From Flammeovirga kamogawensis (GTDB taxonomy: Bacteria; Bacteroidota; Bacteroidia; Cytophagales; Flammeovirgaceae): a stretch of DNA of 64,000 nt. Below are positions 26,597-36,270 of the stretch, in pieces; position 1 is the first letter of the stretch, and each line of letters starts with the position of its first letter. The translations under genes and the position numbers were made by a program. Under the pieces are notes generated by a model that was given only the letters and a program-made list of their open reading frames with translations, was not told the DNA's origin and made no database searches. The stretch covers positions 1,488,001-1,552,000 of the forward strand of contig NZ_CP076128.1 of NCBI RefSeq assembly GCF_018736065.1. Reading direction: 5' to 3'.

Positions 26597-27918
26597 TGGA
26601 ATCAACTAAAGCACAAGAATTACGCAAACAAATTAAGGGTTTGGTAGAGCAATATGCTCAAGAAAAATATACACCTGTAGCTTTTGAAGGTGGAAGTACA
26701 GCTATTCCTCCTGCTGGTAAGGTAGTTGGTAAAGAAGAACTTCAAAATATGGTCGATGCTTCTTTAGATGGGTGGTTAACTACAGGTCGTTTTAATCAAC
26801 TTTTTGAGAAAAAGCTAGCAGATTTTTTAGGTGTTAAATATTGCTTATCTGTCAATTCTGGTTCATCAGCTAATTTAGTTGCCTTTAGTGCTCTAACCTC
26901 TCCTAAACTTGGTAATCGAGCGATCAACAAAGGAGATGAAGTAATTGGTGTAGCAGCAGGTTTTCCAACAACTGTAAATCCAATTGTGCAATTTGGAGCA
27001 ATTCCTGTTTTTGTTGATGTGGATATTAAAACGCATAATATTGATGCGGACCTGATCGAAGCAGCCATCACACCTAAAACAAAAGCTATTATGTTAGCGC
27101 ACACTTTAGGCAATCCCTTTAACTTGAGTAAAATCCGTGCATTATGTGATAAATACAACCTTTGGTTAGTAGAAGATTGTTGTGATGCATTAGGTGCTAC
27201 GTACAACGATCACCTTGTGGGTACTTTTGGTGATATTGCAACATTAAGTTTCTACCCAGCTCATCACATTACAATGGGTGAAGGTGGTGCTGTATTTACG
27301 AATAATCCTGAGTTAAAATTAATTGCCGAATCTTTCAGAGATTGGGGCAGAGATTGTTATTGTGCTCCTGGGTGTGATAATACATGCGGTTGCCGTTTTG
27401 AACAACAGCATGGAGAGTTGCCTTTTGGTTACGACCATAAGTATGTCTACTCTCATACAGGTTACAACTTGAAAATCACTGATATGCAAGCGGCATGTGG
27501 TTTAGCTCAATTAGACAGAGTGGAAGATTTCATTCAAAAAAGAAGAGAGAATTTCAATTATCTAAAAAATAGGCTTTCTAAATTAGGAGACTTTCTTCAA
27601 CTTACTGAAGCAACTGAAAATAGTAACCCTTCTTGGTTTGGTTTTGCCATAACATTAAAAGAATCATCTGGTGTAAATCGTGTTGATTTATTACGTTTCT
27701 TGGATAGTCATAAAATAGGCTCAAGGTTACTTTTTGCTGGTAATTTAACGAAACAACCTTATTTTAAAGATATTGACTATCGAGTAGTAGGGGAGTTAAA
27801 AAATACAGATGAAACAATGAATAATACTTTTTGGATTGGTCTTTTTCCTGCATTGGGCGCAGAACATTTTGAATTTGTAGCTGAAAAATTGGAAGAGTTT
27901 TTTGGTCTTAATTTCTAA
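26596..27918 (+). CDS. rfbH: CDP-4-keto-6-deoxyglucose 3-dehydrase (E1)
   Basis: A PMP- and iron-sulfur-dependent enzyme that removes the C3 hydroxyl in dideoxysugar synthesis, taking electrons from the AscD-like reductase. The 440 residues have the aminotransferase fold, but the usual lysine is replaced by histidine in FYPAHHITMGEGGA, diagnostic of E1. The cluster-ligand region CYCAPGCDNTCGCRF is complete. The start was chosen at 26596, where the ATG overlaps the rfbG stop. The length and motifs are those of RfbH/DdhC. Confidence 0.97.
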   Translation: MESTKAQELRKQIKGLVEQYAQEKYTPVAFEGGSTAIPPAGKVVGKEELQNMVDASLDGWLTTGRFNQLFEKKLADFLGVKYCLSVNSGSSANLVAFSALTSPKLGNRAINKGDEVIGVAAGFPTTVNPIVQFGAIPVFVDVDIKTHNIDADLIEAAITPKTKAIMLAHTLGNPFNLSKIRALCDKYNLWLVEDCCDALGATYNDHLVGTFGDIATLSFYPAHHITMGEGGAVFTNNPELKLIAESFRDWGRDCYCAPGCDNTCGCRFEQQHGELPFGYDHKYVYSHTGYNLKITDMQAACGLAQLDRVEDFIQKRRENFNYLKNRLSKLGDFLQLTEATENSNPSWFGFAITLKESSGVNRVDLLRFLDSHKIGSRLLFAGNLTKQPYFKDIDYRVVGELKNTDETMNNTFWIGLFPALGAEHFEFVAEKLEEFFGLNF

Positions 27919-27921
27919 GAA

Positions 27922-28797
27922 ATGAAAACATTATTATTGACTGGGGCTACTGGTTTTTTAGGTAGTAATCTTCTTAAAGCTTTTATTTTAGAAGTAGATC
28001 AAATTATAATTTTAAAACGTTCAACTTCTAAAATAAATCGAATTGAAAATTTAATCGATCATCCAAAAGTAATTTCTTATGACATTAATTTAATTTCAAT
28101 TGAGGAAGTGTTTTCACTGAATAGTATTGATTTCATTATTCATACGGCCTGTTCTTATGGAAGAAAAGGAGAAAGTATGAATGATATTATTAAAGTAAAT
28201 ACCATATTTGGAACACAACTTTTAGACGCTGCAGTCAATAATAATGTTAAACTTTTTATTAATACTGATAGCTTACTACCTAGAGATATAAACATTTATA
28301 GTTTATCAAAAGCTCAATTTACCGATTGGCTAAACTTTTATTCTGACAAAATCAAAGTAGTCAATTTCAAAATTGAACATATGTATGGACCTGGCGATGA
28401 TGACAACAAGTTTATCTATAGGTTGGTAAAACAATTGAAATCAAAAGAGGTAACTAGAATACCTCTTACATCCGGTTTTCAAAAAAGAGATTTTGTACAT
28501 ATCTCTGATATAATTAGTGCTTACATGATTGTATTTGAGAAAATAGACATGTTAAATCAATTCAATAGTATTGATCTTGGTACAGGAATATTATCTCCTG
28601 TTAAAAACGTAGTTCAAGATATTGCTCATGAAATTGAATCAAAATATCAAATTAAAGTGAGTTCAAAACTAGATTTTGGAGCTATTCCATTTAGAAAAAA
28701 TGAAGTTATGGAGCCAAATATTAATATTGATATTTTGAAACAATTAGGTTGGTCTCCAAAAGTAAAAATTGATAAAGGAATAAAAGAAATCATATGA
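27922..28797 (+). CDS. rfbJ: CDP-abequose synthase-like 4-reductase
   Basis: An SDR protein of 291 residues (LLLTGATGFLGSNLLKA). It resembles Salmonella RfbJ in several places: FINTDSLLPRD, IEHMYGPGDDDNKFI, RDFVHISDIISAYM, and LDFGAIPFRKNEVM near the end. The catalytic Y-S-L-S-K follows the NTDS segment. The enzyme would reduce the C4 keto group of CDP-3,6-dideoxyhexulose, giving abequose if the RfbJ stereochemistry is kept; paratose-type reductases are the alternative. The gene ends overlapping the next ATG by 4 bases. From here the base composition drops to very AT-rich. Confidence 0.82.
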   Translation: MKTLLLTGATGFLGSNLLKAFILEVDQIIILKRSTSKINRIENLIDHPKVISYDINLISIEEVFSLNSIDFIIHTACSYGRKGESMNDIIKVNTIFGTQLLDAAVNNNVKLFINTDSLLPRDINIYSLSKAQFTDWLNFYSDKIKVVNFKIEHMYGPGDDDNKFIYRLVKQLKSKEVTRIPLTSGFQKRDFVHISDIISAYMIVFEKIDMLNQFNSIDLGTGILSPVKNVVQDIAHEIESKYQIKVSSKLDFGAIPFRKNEVMEPNINIDILKQLGWSPKVKIDKGIKEII

Positions 28798-29792
28798 ATA
28801 AAAAAACTTTCTTAATCACTTATGATAAAACTGATAGTGGTTTAGCCTACTACTTTTTTGAGGAATTAAAAAAAAATATTAATATAGATTTATTATCTAC
28901 AAATTTCAAAAATAATGATTTAATAAGTAAAATTAAAAGAAAATTTGGCTATAGAGTATCAAACACCAACTATAATTTAATAATTGATTCAATCAAAAAA
29001 AGTAATTGTTTTAAAAATATAATTTTATTCAACTGTGCAGGTTTAAATGAAGAACAAATTAATAATTTAGATAAAATACCAAATTCAAAATTATATTTAT
29101 ATTCTTCAGACCATTTAACTGGCATGGAAAAATATAAAAAGATTTCCACTTTAAAAAGTCTTAGCTTATATGATAAAGTGATCGTTTTTTCTAAAAATAT
29201 GATTCCAATTTATTATCAATATGGAGCAAAAAATGTCGATCACATCCCATTTGGTTATTCAATCAATAGACATTTAAATAAAAAAATTATAAACGAAAAA
29301 GACATTTCAGATGATGTTGTATATTTTGGATCTTGGGGACCACATATTGAAGTAATTTTAAATGAAGTTTCAAAATTCTTTAATTTAAAAATTTATGGAA
29401 ATGGTTGGAAGCATTCAAAATATAACTCATTAAAAACTATAGCTAACTCAACTAAGTACGATGGAAATACCATGAGAGATCTTGCTAATAAAGCTTCAGT
29501 AGTCATCAATTTTATTAGAGCAGAACATGGTTGTTTCACATCTATGAAGACATTTGAGTTAGCCGCTTCTGGTGCATGTATTATCACAAATTATACTGAA
29601 GATCAAAATATATTTTTTCACAATAGTGAATTTTCATACTTCAATACATCTGAAGAATTAAAAGATAAAATTTCTTTTTTATTAAACAACAAAAAAGCAA
29701 ATATTGAGCAAAGAAAAAAATCTTTAGAAACAGTTTCAAATTATAATTACAATAACATATCAAAACAACTAATAGATAGTTTAAACTTATGA
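28794..29792 (+). CDS. glycosyltransferase, CgeB-like
   Basis: A 332-residue predicted GT-B glycosyltransferase. The C-terminal half has a YFGSWGPHIEVI strand-loop, YGNGWKHSKY, and the conserved donor-site region CFTSMKTFELAASGACIITNYTEDQN, typical of CgeB/'glycosyltransferase family 1_2' proteins. The N-terminal half is poorly conserved, as expected for acceptor binding. It has no signal peptide or membrane segment. It is probably one of the repeat-unit assembling enzymes; donor and linkage are unknown. It is lysine- and asparagine-rich, in line with its AT-rich DNA. It overlaps both neighbours by 4 bases. Confidence 0.75.
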   Translation: MNKKTFLITYDKTDSGLAYYFFEELKKNINIDLLSTNFKNNDLISKIKRKFGYRVSNTNYNLIIDSIKKSNCFKNIILFNCAGLNEEQINNLDKIPNSKLYLYSSDHLTGMEKYKKISTLKSLSLYDKVIVFSKNMIPIYYQYGAKNVDHIPFGYSINRHLNKKIINEKDISDDVVYFGSWGPHIEVILNEVSKFFNLKIYGNGWKHSKYNSLKTIANSTKYDGNTMRDLANKASVVINFIRAEHGCFTSMKTFELAASGACIITNYTEDQNIFFHNSEFSYFNTSEELKDKISFLLNNKKANIEQRKKSLETVSNYNYNNISKQLIDSLNL

Positions 29793-30427
29793 AAGAAAAA
29801 TTGAGAAAATACTATCGAAAATATCATAGTATTAAAAAATTAAATGAATTTATATATAAAATCAATAGTAAAAAAGTTGATGCAATTTTTATTCACATAC
29901 CAAAAACTGCAGGTATTAGTATTCAGAAAGCTTTAAAGTCACCTATTCAAGCTCACATGATTGCATGGCATGTTTATAAGAGAGTAGACAAAAATATTTG
30001 GGATAATACATTAAAGTTTGCAGTAGTTAGAAATCCATACGATAGAATGTTATCTGACTATTTATATCGCGTTAAAACTAATCAACATAATTTACAAGAA
30101 AAAAAATTAACTTTTAAAGAATGGTTAAATAAAACTTTTGTTGAATGTGATCCATTTTATCATGATAAAAGATATAATTGGATAAATCAAGTAGATTGGA
30201 TTTCAAAGCCAAATGGTGAAATTTTAATTAATGAAATTCTTTTTTTTGAAAATTTATCAACCGATTTAAAAAAAATCAACAATAAATATAATTTAGATAT
30301 TAATCTTAGTCTGAATAACTCCACAAATAGAAAAAAACATTATAGTGAATTTTATGATGAAGAATCTAAGGCAATTGTTGAAAAATGGTATAAAAAAGAT
30401 TTAGATTATTTTAAATATACTTTTTAA
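29789..30427 (+). CDS. carbohydrate sulfotransferase (Sulfotransfer_2-like)
   Basis: A 212-residue PAPS-dependent sulfotransferase. The 5'-phosphosulfate loop is IFIHIPKTAGISIQKAL and the 3'-phosphate motif is FAVVRNPYDRMLSDYLY, both textbook. The length fits the small bacterial family that sulfates polysaccharide sugars. The donor PAPS would come from cysC, cysD and cysN at the end of the same operon, which is strong context that the product is sulfated. The acceptor sugar is unknown. Confidence 0.9.
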   Translation: MKEKLRKYYRKYHSIKKLNEFIYKINSKKVDAIFIHIPKTAGISIQKALKSPIQAHMIAWHVYKRVDKNIWDNTLKFAVVRNPYDRMLSDYLYRVKTNQHNLQEKKLTFKEWLNKTFVECDPFYHDKRYNWINQVDWISKPNGEILINEILFFENLSTDLKKINNKYNLDINLSLNNSTNRKKHYSEFYDEESKAIVEKWYKKDLDYFKYTF

Positions 30428-31645
30428 ATGAAACTATCATTAGTGTTAAGTAATAACTTTTTAATTAAAATATCGTCAATTGCATTAGCTACTTTATTTA
30501 GTATAATTATTGCAAGATTTTTCACCCCAGAAATCGTTGGCATTTTTAATTTATCCATGAGTTATTTAAATATTATTTCTTTAATAACATTAATTGGGAC
30601 TTCTGAGATAATTCTTTCATCTAATAACAAGGATACTTTTAATCAAAATAGTAAAATAATATCATTTAATTCAATAATTTACAGTACGGTTTCTTTTGTA
30701 ACACTTTTAATAATCTATTTTTTTATAAAAAATAAGTTTATTATTTCAATTGCTTTTTTGTCAATAACTATTTTACCTTATAATCTAATACAATATAATT
30801 CTAATTATATGAAAATAAATGGTTATTTATTTAAATCAATTTTCATAAATGATCCTTTAATTAATTTATTTAGAATTGTAATTTTATTTTTAACTTATAT
30901 AGTTTTTGAAATATCTTTTGAATCTATTTTATTCATTTATATTTCCTCAATTATTTTAACTTTTTGTTATTCATATTGGATAAATAAAAATGACTTATCA
31001 TTAAATATTAAAAAAAAAGAAATTCTGAAATTCTACAAAAAAACTTACAAGTTTACTCTTAATAATGGAATAATAATTATTTCGAATTCTCTAGATATAA
31101 TATTACTAAGTGCATTATCAAGCATCTACGATGTTGGAATTTATAGTATAATAATTAAAATAACATTAATTTACAATGTCACTTTAAATATTATCAACTC
31201 TACTTTCACATATCAATTTAAAAACAATATAAATAACAAGGTAGAAATAGAAAAGATTACAAAAAAAACAAGTTTATTATTAGTTTCTTTTGGCTGTATT
31301 CTTTATATAATTACCCTATTTTTTGGAGATTTAATTTTATCAATTTGGGGAGATGAATACAAGTCAGGCTATTATCCTCTTATAATTCTTTCTTTTGGAT
31401 ATCTAATTAATTTGATATCCGGTCCTGTAAGTTTAATTTTAATTCTAAAAAATGAACAAAATTATTTATTAAGAACATCTATTATTAATTTAATAATTAA
31501 TTTAATTGGCAATATATTTTTAATAAATTTCTTCGGGCTAATAGGTGCTTGTATTTCGACAACAATTTCCATGTGTTATTTAAATTTACATAGAGCCCAT
31601 ATTCTATATAAGAAATTTAATATTAAAACTATGAATCTATTTTAG
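30428..31645 (+). CDS. wzx: Wzx-type oligosaccharide flippase
   Basis: A 405-residue integral membrane protein with about 12 hydrophobic segments, such as SIALATLFSIIIARFFTPEIVGIFNLS at the N-terminus (conserved RFFTPEIVGIFNLS). It also has the later GDLILSIWGDEYKSGYYPLIILSFGYLINL block characteristic of polysaccharide flippases (in part LILSIWGDEYKSGYYPL). It would flip undecaprenyl-linked repeat units to the periplasm. It starts directly after the sulfotransferase stop and precedes the Wzy candidate. GC content is very low. Confidence 0.88.
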   Translation: MKLSLVLSNNFLIKISSIALATLFSIIIARFFTPEIVGIFNLSMSYLNIISLITLIGTSEIILSSNNKDTFNQNSKIISFNSIIYSTVSFVTLLIIYFFIKNKFIISIAFLSITILPYNLIQYNSNYMKINGYLFKSIFINDPLINLFRIVILFLTYIVFEISFESILFIYISSIILTFCYSYWINKNDLSLNIKKKEILKFYKKTYKFTLNNGIIIISNSLDIILLSALSSIYDVGIYSIIIKITLIYNVTLNIINSTFTYQFKNNINNKVEIEKITKKTSLLLVSFGCILYIITLFFGDLILSIWGDEYKSGYYPLIILSFGYLINLISGPVSLILILKNEQNYLLRTSIINLIINLIGNIFLINFFGLIGACISTTISMCYLNLHRAHILYKKFNIKTMNLF

Positions 31646-31654
31646 GTATTAAAT

Positions 31655-33034
31655 ATGATAAACAAAAGACAAGTCTATAATTTATTTTTCATATTAATAT
31701 TATTACTTTCAAATATTATAATATTATTAAACAATTTAAGTTTAGCTACATCAACTCTAATTTTTTGTATTTTAATTAATAGTTTATCATTAAAACTTCT
31801 TTGTTACAATACATTAATTGATATTATTAACAAGAAGTTTAAATTAATCAATTTCTTTTACTTAAAGACATACATTTCATTTGTTTTTGGTATAATTTTT
31901 AATTTTAATAATATAAAAAAAATAGGCTTTAAATATGGATTAAATATCACTTCAGAATATATACCTCTTTCTTTATGCTTTATCATTTTATCAATTCTTG
32001 TATTTAAATATTCATACAAATATTCACCGATCTTCATAAAAACAAAACAAAGTACATCAAATAATACAAAGTACTTAACAATTATCATATTATCTACTAT
32101 TCTTACCTGTCTTAAAACTTATCTGATTTTATCAAATTATATTGGATATGGCATGAAAGATATAAATAATGAATCATCATTATTTATATCAATTTATTTG
32201 ATTTTTGAAAACTTAATTACTATACCATTAATTTATTTATATATATTTAAAAATATACCTAACAAAATTAAATTACTCTTTCTAATACTAATTATCATAA
32301 ATATTGCTTTAGGTTTTCTTTCTGGAATGAAAGAAGATATAATTAAAATATTTGTTATATTATTTTTGTTTAGTTATTTTTTCAAAGAATTCGACATTAA
32401 AAAAATTATTATTCCAATATTAATTTTTTTAATTTTATATCCAATTAGTAATAACTATAGAAGTAATATTAATAGTGGCTTTTATAATAATAAAACTGAA
32501 GCCTTACAAAATGCGTTCTTTGTTACTTTGAATGATGGAATTAATTTAACAAACAGTTATAATAATTATTCAGATAGAAGTGATATTTCATTTTATTATT
32601 ATTCTGCTTTTTATGTTAAAAATAAATGGTATGAATATCAGGAATTAAACAGATATATATTTCTCCCAATTTATTGGTTTATACCTAGAATAGTTTGGAA
32701 TGATAAACCTAAAAAAAATATAGGCAATGAATACTACCAATTATTAACAAATAGAACTTCAATAAATTCTCAATCTATAGGAACTTTTGGCTGGGCATAT
32801 TTAGAAGGTTTTTTTAGTGGATTATTCCCCTTTGCACTTTTAGGATTATTTATAAAAAATTTTCAATATTTTTTTGATAGAAATCATAATTTATTCTCAT
32901 TTTTAATTGTAAATATCTTCCTGATATTCCTTCTAAAATTAGAAAATGATATTTTCTTTTTTATTACTGGTTTATTAAAAAGTCTTTTCTTGTTAATGTT
33001 AATATTGAAAATCTTAAGAATAAATAAAATATGA
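31655..33034 (+). CDS. wzy: Wzy-type repeat-unit polymerase
   Basis: A 459-residue protein with about 10-12 membrane segments and one large periplasmic loop near residues 290-370. The loop carries the oligosaccharide-polymerase hallmark FIPRIVWNDKPKKNIG, followed by GTFGWAYLEGFFSGLFPF. Wzy proteins join flipped repeat units. Sequence conservation is low in this family, so the call rests on topology, this loop and the position after wzx. The ATG of the next gene overlaps its stop by 4 bases. Confidence 0.82.
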   Translation: MINKRQVYNLFFILILLLSNIIILLNNLSLATSTLIFCILINSLSLKLLCYNTLIDIINKKFKLINFFYLKTYISFVFGIIFNFNNIKKIGFKYGLNITSEYIPLSLCFIILSILVFKYSYKYSPIFIKTKQSTSNNTKYLTIIILSTILTCLKTYLILSNYIGYGMKDINNESSLFISIYLIFENLITIPLIYLYIFKNIPNKIKLLFLILIIINIALGFLSGMKEDIIKIFVILFLFSYFFKEFDIKKIIIPILIFLILYPISNNYRSNINSGFYNNKTEALQNAFFVTLNDGINLTNSYNNYSDRSDISFYYYSAFYVKNKWYEYQELNRYIFLPIYWFIPRIVWNDKPKKNIGNEYYQLLTNRTSINSQSIGTFGWAYLEGFFSGLFPFALLGLFIKNFQYFFDRNHNLFSFLIVNIFLIFLLKLENDIFFFITGLLKSLFLLMLILKILRINKI

Positions 33035-34014
33035 CAAATATAATATTAAGAAAAAAAAATTCTTCACAATTCAGTATAGAAGAAATATTTAATAACTTAA
33101 TTAAGTCTAATAAGTTAAGCAATGTCAACAAAGTAGTAGTTCCACATAACAAGTTAAACATCAGAAACATACTACAAAACATACTATTTATAAAGAAATA
33201 TTATAATGAAGTTAACCATGTAACTGGTGACATTCATTACTTAGTTCCATTTCTTGGTAAAAAAACTATTTTAACAGTACACGATATTCAATCTACTTTT
33301 AAAGGTTCAAAGATTAATATTTTTATAAAAAAAATATTTTGGTATTATATCCCATTTATTTTTGCAAAAGAAATAACCGCAATATCTGTTAAAACATATG
33401 AAGAAATTCTAAGTCTCGCACCTTGGGTAAAATATAAACTTTCAATAATAAATAATCCTATAGATATTGAAACATGTAAGATAAAAAGAACATTAATCAA
33501 AAATGATAGAAGTATATTAATCATTGGAACTAAAAAAAATAAAAATATTATTAGAATTTTTGAATCTATAAAAAACTTAAATACACATGTAAATATAATA
33601 GGAGAGTTAAATGACAGTCAATTAAATATTGCTATTAAAAATAAAATTAATTTTAATCAATACATTGATTTATCTTATGATGAAGTTTTAAATTTATATG
33701 CTAAAAGTTATATCTTATGTTTTCCATCTCTTTATGAAGGTTTTGGTATGCCAATTATAGAAGCACAAGCTATTGGTACTCCTGTTATAACCAGTAATCT
33801 TTCACCTATGAATCAAATATCTAATAATGATAATTCAATATTAGTTAACCCTTACTCAGTTTTAGAAATAACTAATGCTATCAAAAAATTATTAAAAGAT
33901 GAACACTTATATCAAAAATTACAAAAAAATGGATTCGAAAATGTAAACAAATATTCCTTAAATAGGATAGCAAATAAATATAAACTTCTATATAATAAAA
34001 TTAGAATTTCATGA
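33031..34014 (+). CDS. glycosyltransferase, GT4 family
   Basis: A 327-residue GT-B enzyme. The C-terminal donor domain shows SLYEGFGMPIIEAQAIGTPVI, with the E-x7-E pattern, after YAKSYILCFPS. The N-terminal half contains TILTVHDIQS-type residues (KTILTVHDIQSTF), typical of mannosyl/rhamnosyl-type GT4 proteins. Soluble, no signal. It is one of the repeat-unit glycosyltransferases; the donor is not predictable. It overlaps its neighbours by 4 bases on both sides. Confidence 0.85.
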   Translation: MTNIILRKKNSSQFSIEEIFNNLIKSNKLSNVNKVVVPHNKLNIRNILQNILFIKKYYNEVNHVTGDIHYLVPFLGKKTILTVHDIQSTFKGSKINIFIKKIFWYYIPFIFAKEITAISVKTYEEILSLAPWVKYKLSIINNPIDIETCKIKRTLIKNDRSILIIGTKKNKNIIRIFESIKNLNTHVNIIGELNDSQLNIAIKNKINFNQYIDLSYDEVLNLYAKSYILCFPSLYEGFGMPIIEAQAIGTPVITSNLSPMNQISNNDNSILVNPYSVLEITNAIKKLLKDEHLYQKLQKNGFENVNKYSLNRIANKYKLLYNKIRIS

Positions 34015-35135
34015 AAGTAATTTTCCCTATTTTCGCTTTTTATCCAGCACAATTAGGAGGGCCATGTAATACTATATACTGGCAAGCTAAAAATCTCATA
34101 AAAAAAAATATCAGATGTTTAGTAATAACTAGGAATATTGGTATTGAACAATATGATATAAAGTTCAATACAAGTGTAAATATTGACGATATTGAAACTT
34201 ATTTTAATCATGAATCAAAGTTTATTCCAGTAAGAAGTATTTATAGACTATTTACAGAGATACAAAAAAAAGATATAATACACCTATCTAGTTTTTTTCT
34301 ACCAATAACAATACCTTCTATTATTATTGCTAAGATAAATGGAAATAAAATTATTATTTCACCAAGAGGAGAATTATCTCCAAATGCTATTAAATACAAA
34401 AGCATATATAAATTATTTTATTTAAATTTTATCAAAATTATATCTTCTGGTATTTATTTCCATTCAACTTCTAATCAAGAGACATTTGATATAAAAAAAT
34501 ATTTTAATAAGAATATTATAAAACAACTTCCCAATTATATTGAATTAGAAAATAAGATAAACCAACCAGTTTCTAATAATTTATTATTCATTGGAAGAAT
34601 TCATCCTATTAAAGCCATTGAAAATTTAATATCTGCAATATCTCTTACTACTATATTTAAAGAAAAAGATTTTAAACTTCTTATCACTGGGCCAATTGAG
34701 GATTTTGATTATTATCATTCTTTAAAAGCATTAATTATAGATTTAAATTTATCAAATAGTGTAAAATTTTTAGATCCAGTAAAAGGCATCGAAAAAAAAA
34801 ATCTTTATGCTTCTTCATATCTAACAATTTTACCTTCACATTCAGAAAATTTTGGTAATGTTGTTGTCGAATCTTTAAATATGGGAACTCCAGTTATTGC
34901 TTCATTAGGTACTCCATGGAAAATATTAAATCAAAATAATGCTGGTTTACATGTTAAGAACTCTCCAAAAGCATTGTCTGAAGCTATTGATAGTATATTA
35001 AAATTGAAAGAGGAAGACTATCAAGAAATGAGAGTCAATTCCATTAATCTTGTAGAAAATGAATTTTCAATTCAGAAAAATATAAATAAATGGGAGTCTT
35101 TTTATAAAGAAATAAATGATGAAAAAGACAGATAA
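34011..35135 (+). CDS. glycosyltransferase, GT4 family
   Basis: A 374-residue GT-B protein. The N-terminus has FYPAQLGGPCNTIYWQAKNL (cf. the GGxxxxxxxLA acceptor-side loop). The middle has LLFIGRIHPIKAIENLI, and the donor motif is LPSHSENFGNVVVESLNMGTPVIAS. Soluble. It is distinct from the preceding GT4. Donor and acceptor are unknown. Its 3' end overlaps the next gene by 20 bases. Confidence 0.87.
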   Translation: MKVIFPIFAFYPAQLGGPCNTIYWQAKNLIKKNIRCLVITRNIGIEQYDIKFNTSVNIDDIETYFNHESKFIPVRSIYRLFTEIQKKDIIHLSSFFLPITIPSIIIAKINGNKIIISPRGELSPNAIKYKSIYKLFYLNFIKIISSGIYFHSTSNQETFDIKKYFNKNIIKQLPNYIELENKINQPVSNNLLFIGRIHPIKAIENLISAISLTTIFKEKDFKLLITGPIEDFDYYHSLKALIIDLNLSNSVKFLDPVKGIEKKNLYASSYLTILPSHSENFGNVVVESLNMGTPVIASLGTPWKILNQNNAGLHVKNSPKALSEAIDSILKLKEEDYQEMRVNSINLVENEFSIQKNINKWESFYKEINDEKDR

Positions 35136-36270
35136 AATAATCAACATCATTAAATTTTATAGGTTCACACGAATTTATGGTTTTGAAAGAACTTATATTA
35201 AATCAATAGGTAGACTCAGATTTAAAAATATCATCAAATTACCATTGAGATTTATAAGAAAAGATAAAAATATAGGGATTATAGGATCAGGTCAATTCGC
35301 TTTTGCAACTATTGGATTTTTTCTAAAAAAATACAAGGGTAACATTATTAATGAAAATTATGATATAGATCATAATAATTCTACCACGTTCTCAAATTAT
35401 TATGAAAGCAAACCGAGTATTGATGTAAATGATTTAATTAGTAACCCTGTAAATAATTTAATATATATAGTATCTAACCACTATAGTCATACACCTTATG
35501 CAATTCAATGCCTCAAAAGAAATAAAAATATTTACATTGAAAAACCAATAAGTGTTACTTATTTACAATTAGTAGAACTTAAACAACATTTATTAAAATC
35601 AAATAGTAATATCTATTGCGGTTATAATAGACCCCATTCTCCTGCAATAAAAGAGATTCATTCAAAAATAATTTCAGGAAATCAACCAATTACTTTAAAC
35701 TGCTTCATCATCGGCCACAAAATTGATAAAGAACATTGGTATAGAAATAAAAACGAGGGAACAAGAATATGTGGTAATGTAGGACACTGGTTAGATTTAA
35801 GCATTCATTTACTAGTTAAAAGACAACTTCCTAATAAATTTCAATTTCATTTAATTAGCAGTAATCAAAATGAAAAAGATGATAATTCATCTATAATTTT
35901 AACTTCAGACCTTGGTGATCTAATAAATATCACTTTAAGTTCTAGGGAAGAGCCTTTTGAGGGCATCAATGAAACAATTAATTTTCAGCAAGGTGATATT
36001 ATTGCTAAAATAGATGATTTTAGGAGGATGACCATATGGGAATCTTCAAAAGTGATAACTAGAAGATATTTTAGAAAAGATGTGGGCCATAAAAATGCTA
36101 TACTTCAACCTTTCAGAGAATCTAAAAGAGATTGGAAAGAGGTTGAATTATCTACTCTAATCATGATTCGTTTAACTGAAATGATTTACAAAAATTTAAA
36201 TTCATATACATTCGACATAAAAAACGAATTAAATATACTAGAAAATGAAACAAATAATCCAAGATCTTAA
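35116..36270 (+). CDS. Gfo/Idh/MocA-family oxidoreductase
   Basis: A 384-residue NAD(P)-dependent sugar oxidoreductase. After a ~50-residue basic leader it has a Rossmann motif (NIGIIGSGQFAFATIGFF), then the EKPISVTY segment (conserved E-K-P) and the YCGYNRPHSPAIKEI block (conserved R/P near the active site), and WLDLSIHLL. Its second half resembles the C-terminal module of the next gene's product, and the two overlap by 26 bases. The pair may act on the same sugar nucleotide or lipid-linked sugar; the reaction is unknown. The Met-Met start allows 35116 or 35119. Confidence 0.82.
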   Translation: MMKKTDKIINIIKFYRFTRIYGFERTYIKSIGRLRFKNIIKLPLRFIRKDKNIGIIGSGQFAFATIGFFLKKYKGNIINENYDIDHNNSTTFSNYYESKPSIDVNDLISNPVNNLIYIVSNHYSHTPYAIQCLKRNKNIYIEKPISVTYLQLVELKQHLLKSNSNIYCGYNRPHSPAIKEIHSKIISGNQPITLNCFIIGHKIDKEHWYRNKNEGTRICGNVGHWLDLSIHLLVKRQLPNKFQFHLISSNQNEKDDNSSIILTSDLGDLINITLSSREEPFEGINETINFQQGDIIAKIDDFRRMTIWESSKVITRRYFRKDVGHKNAILQPFRESKRDWKEVELSTLIMIRLTEMIYKNLNSYTFDIKNELNILENETNNPRS

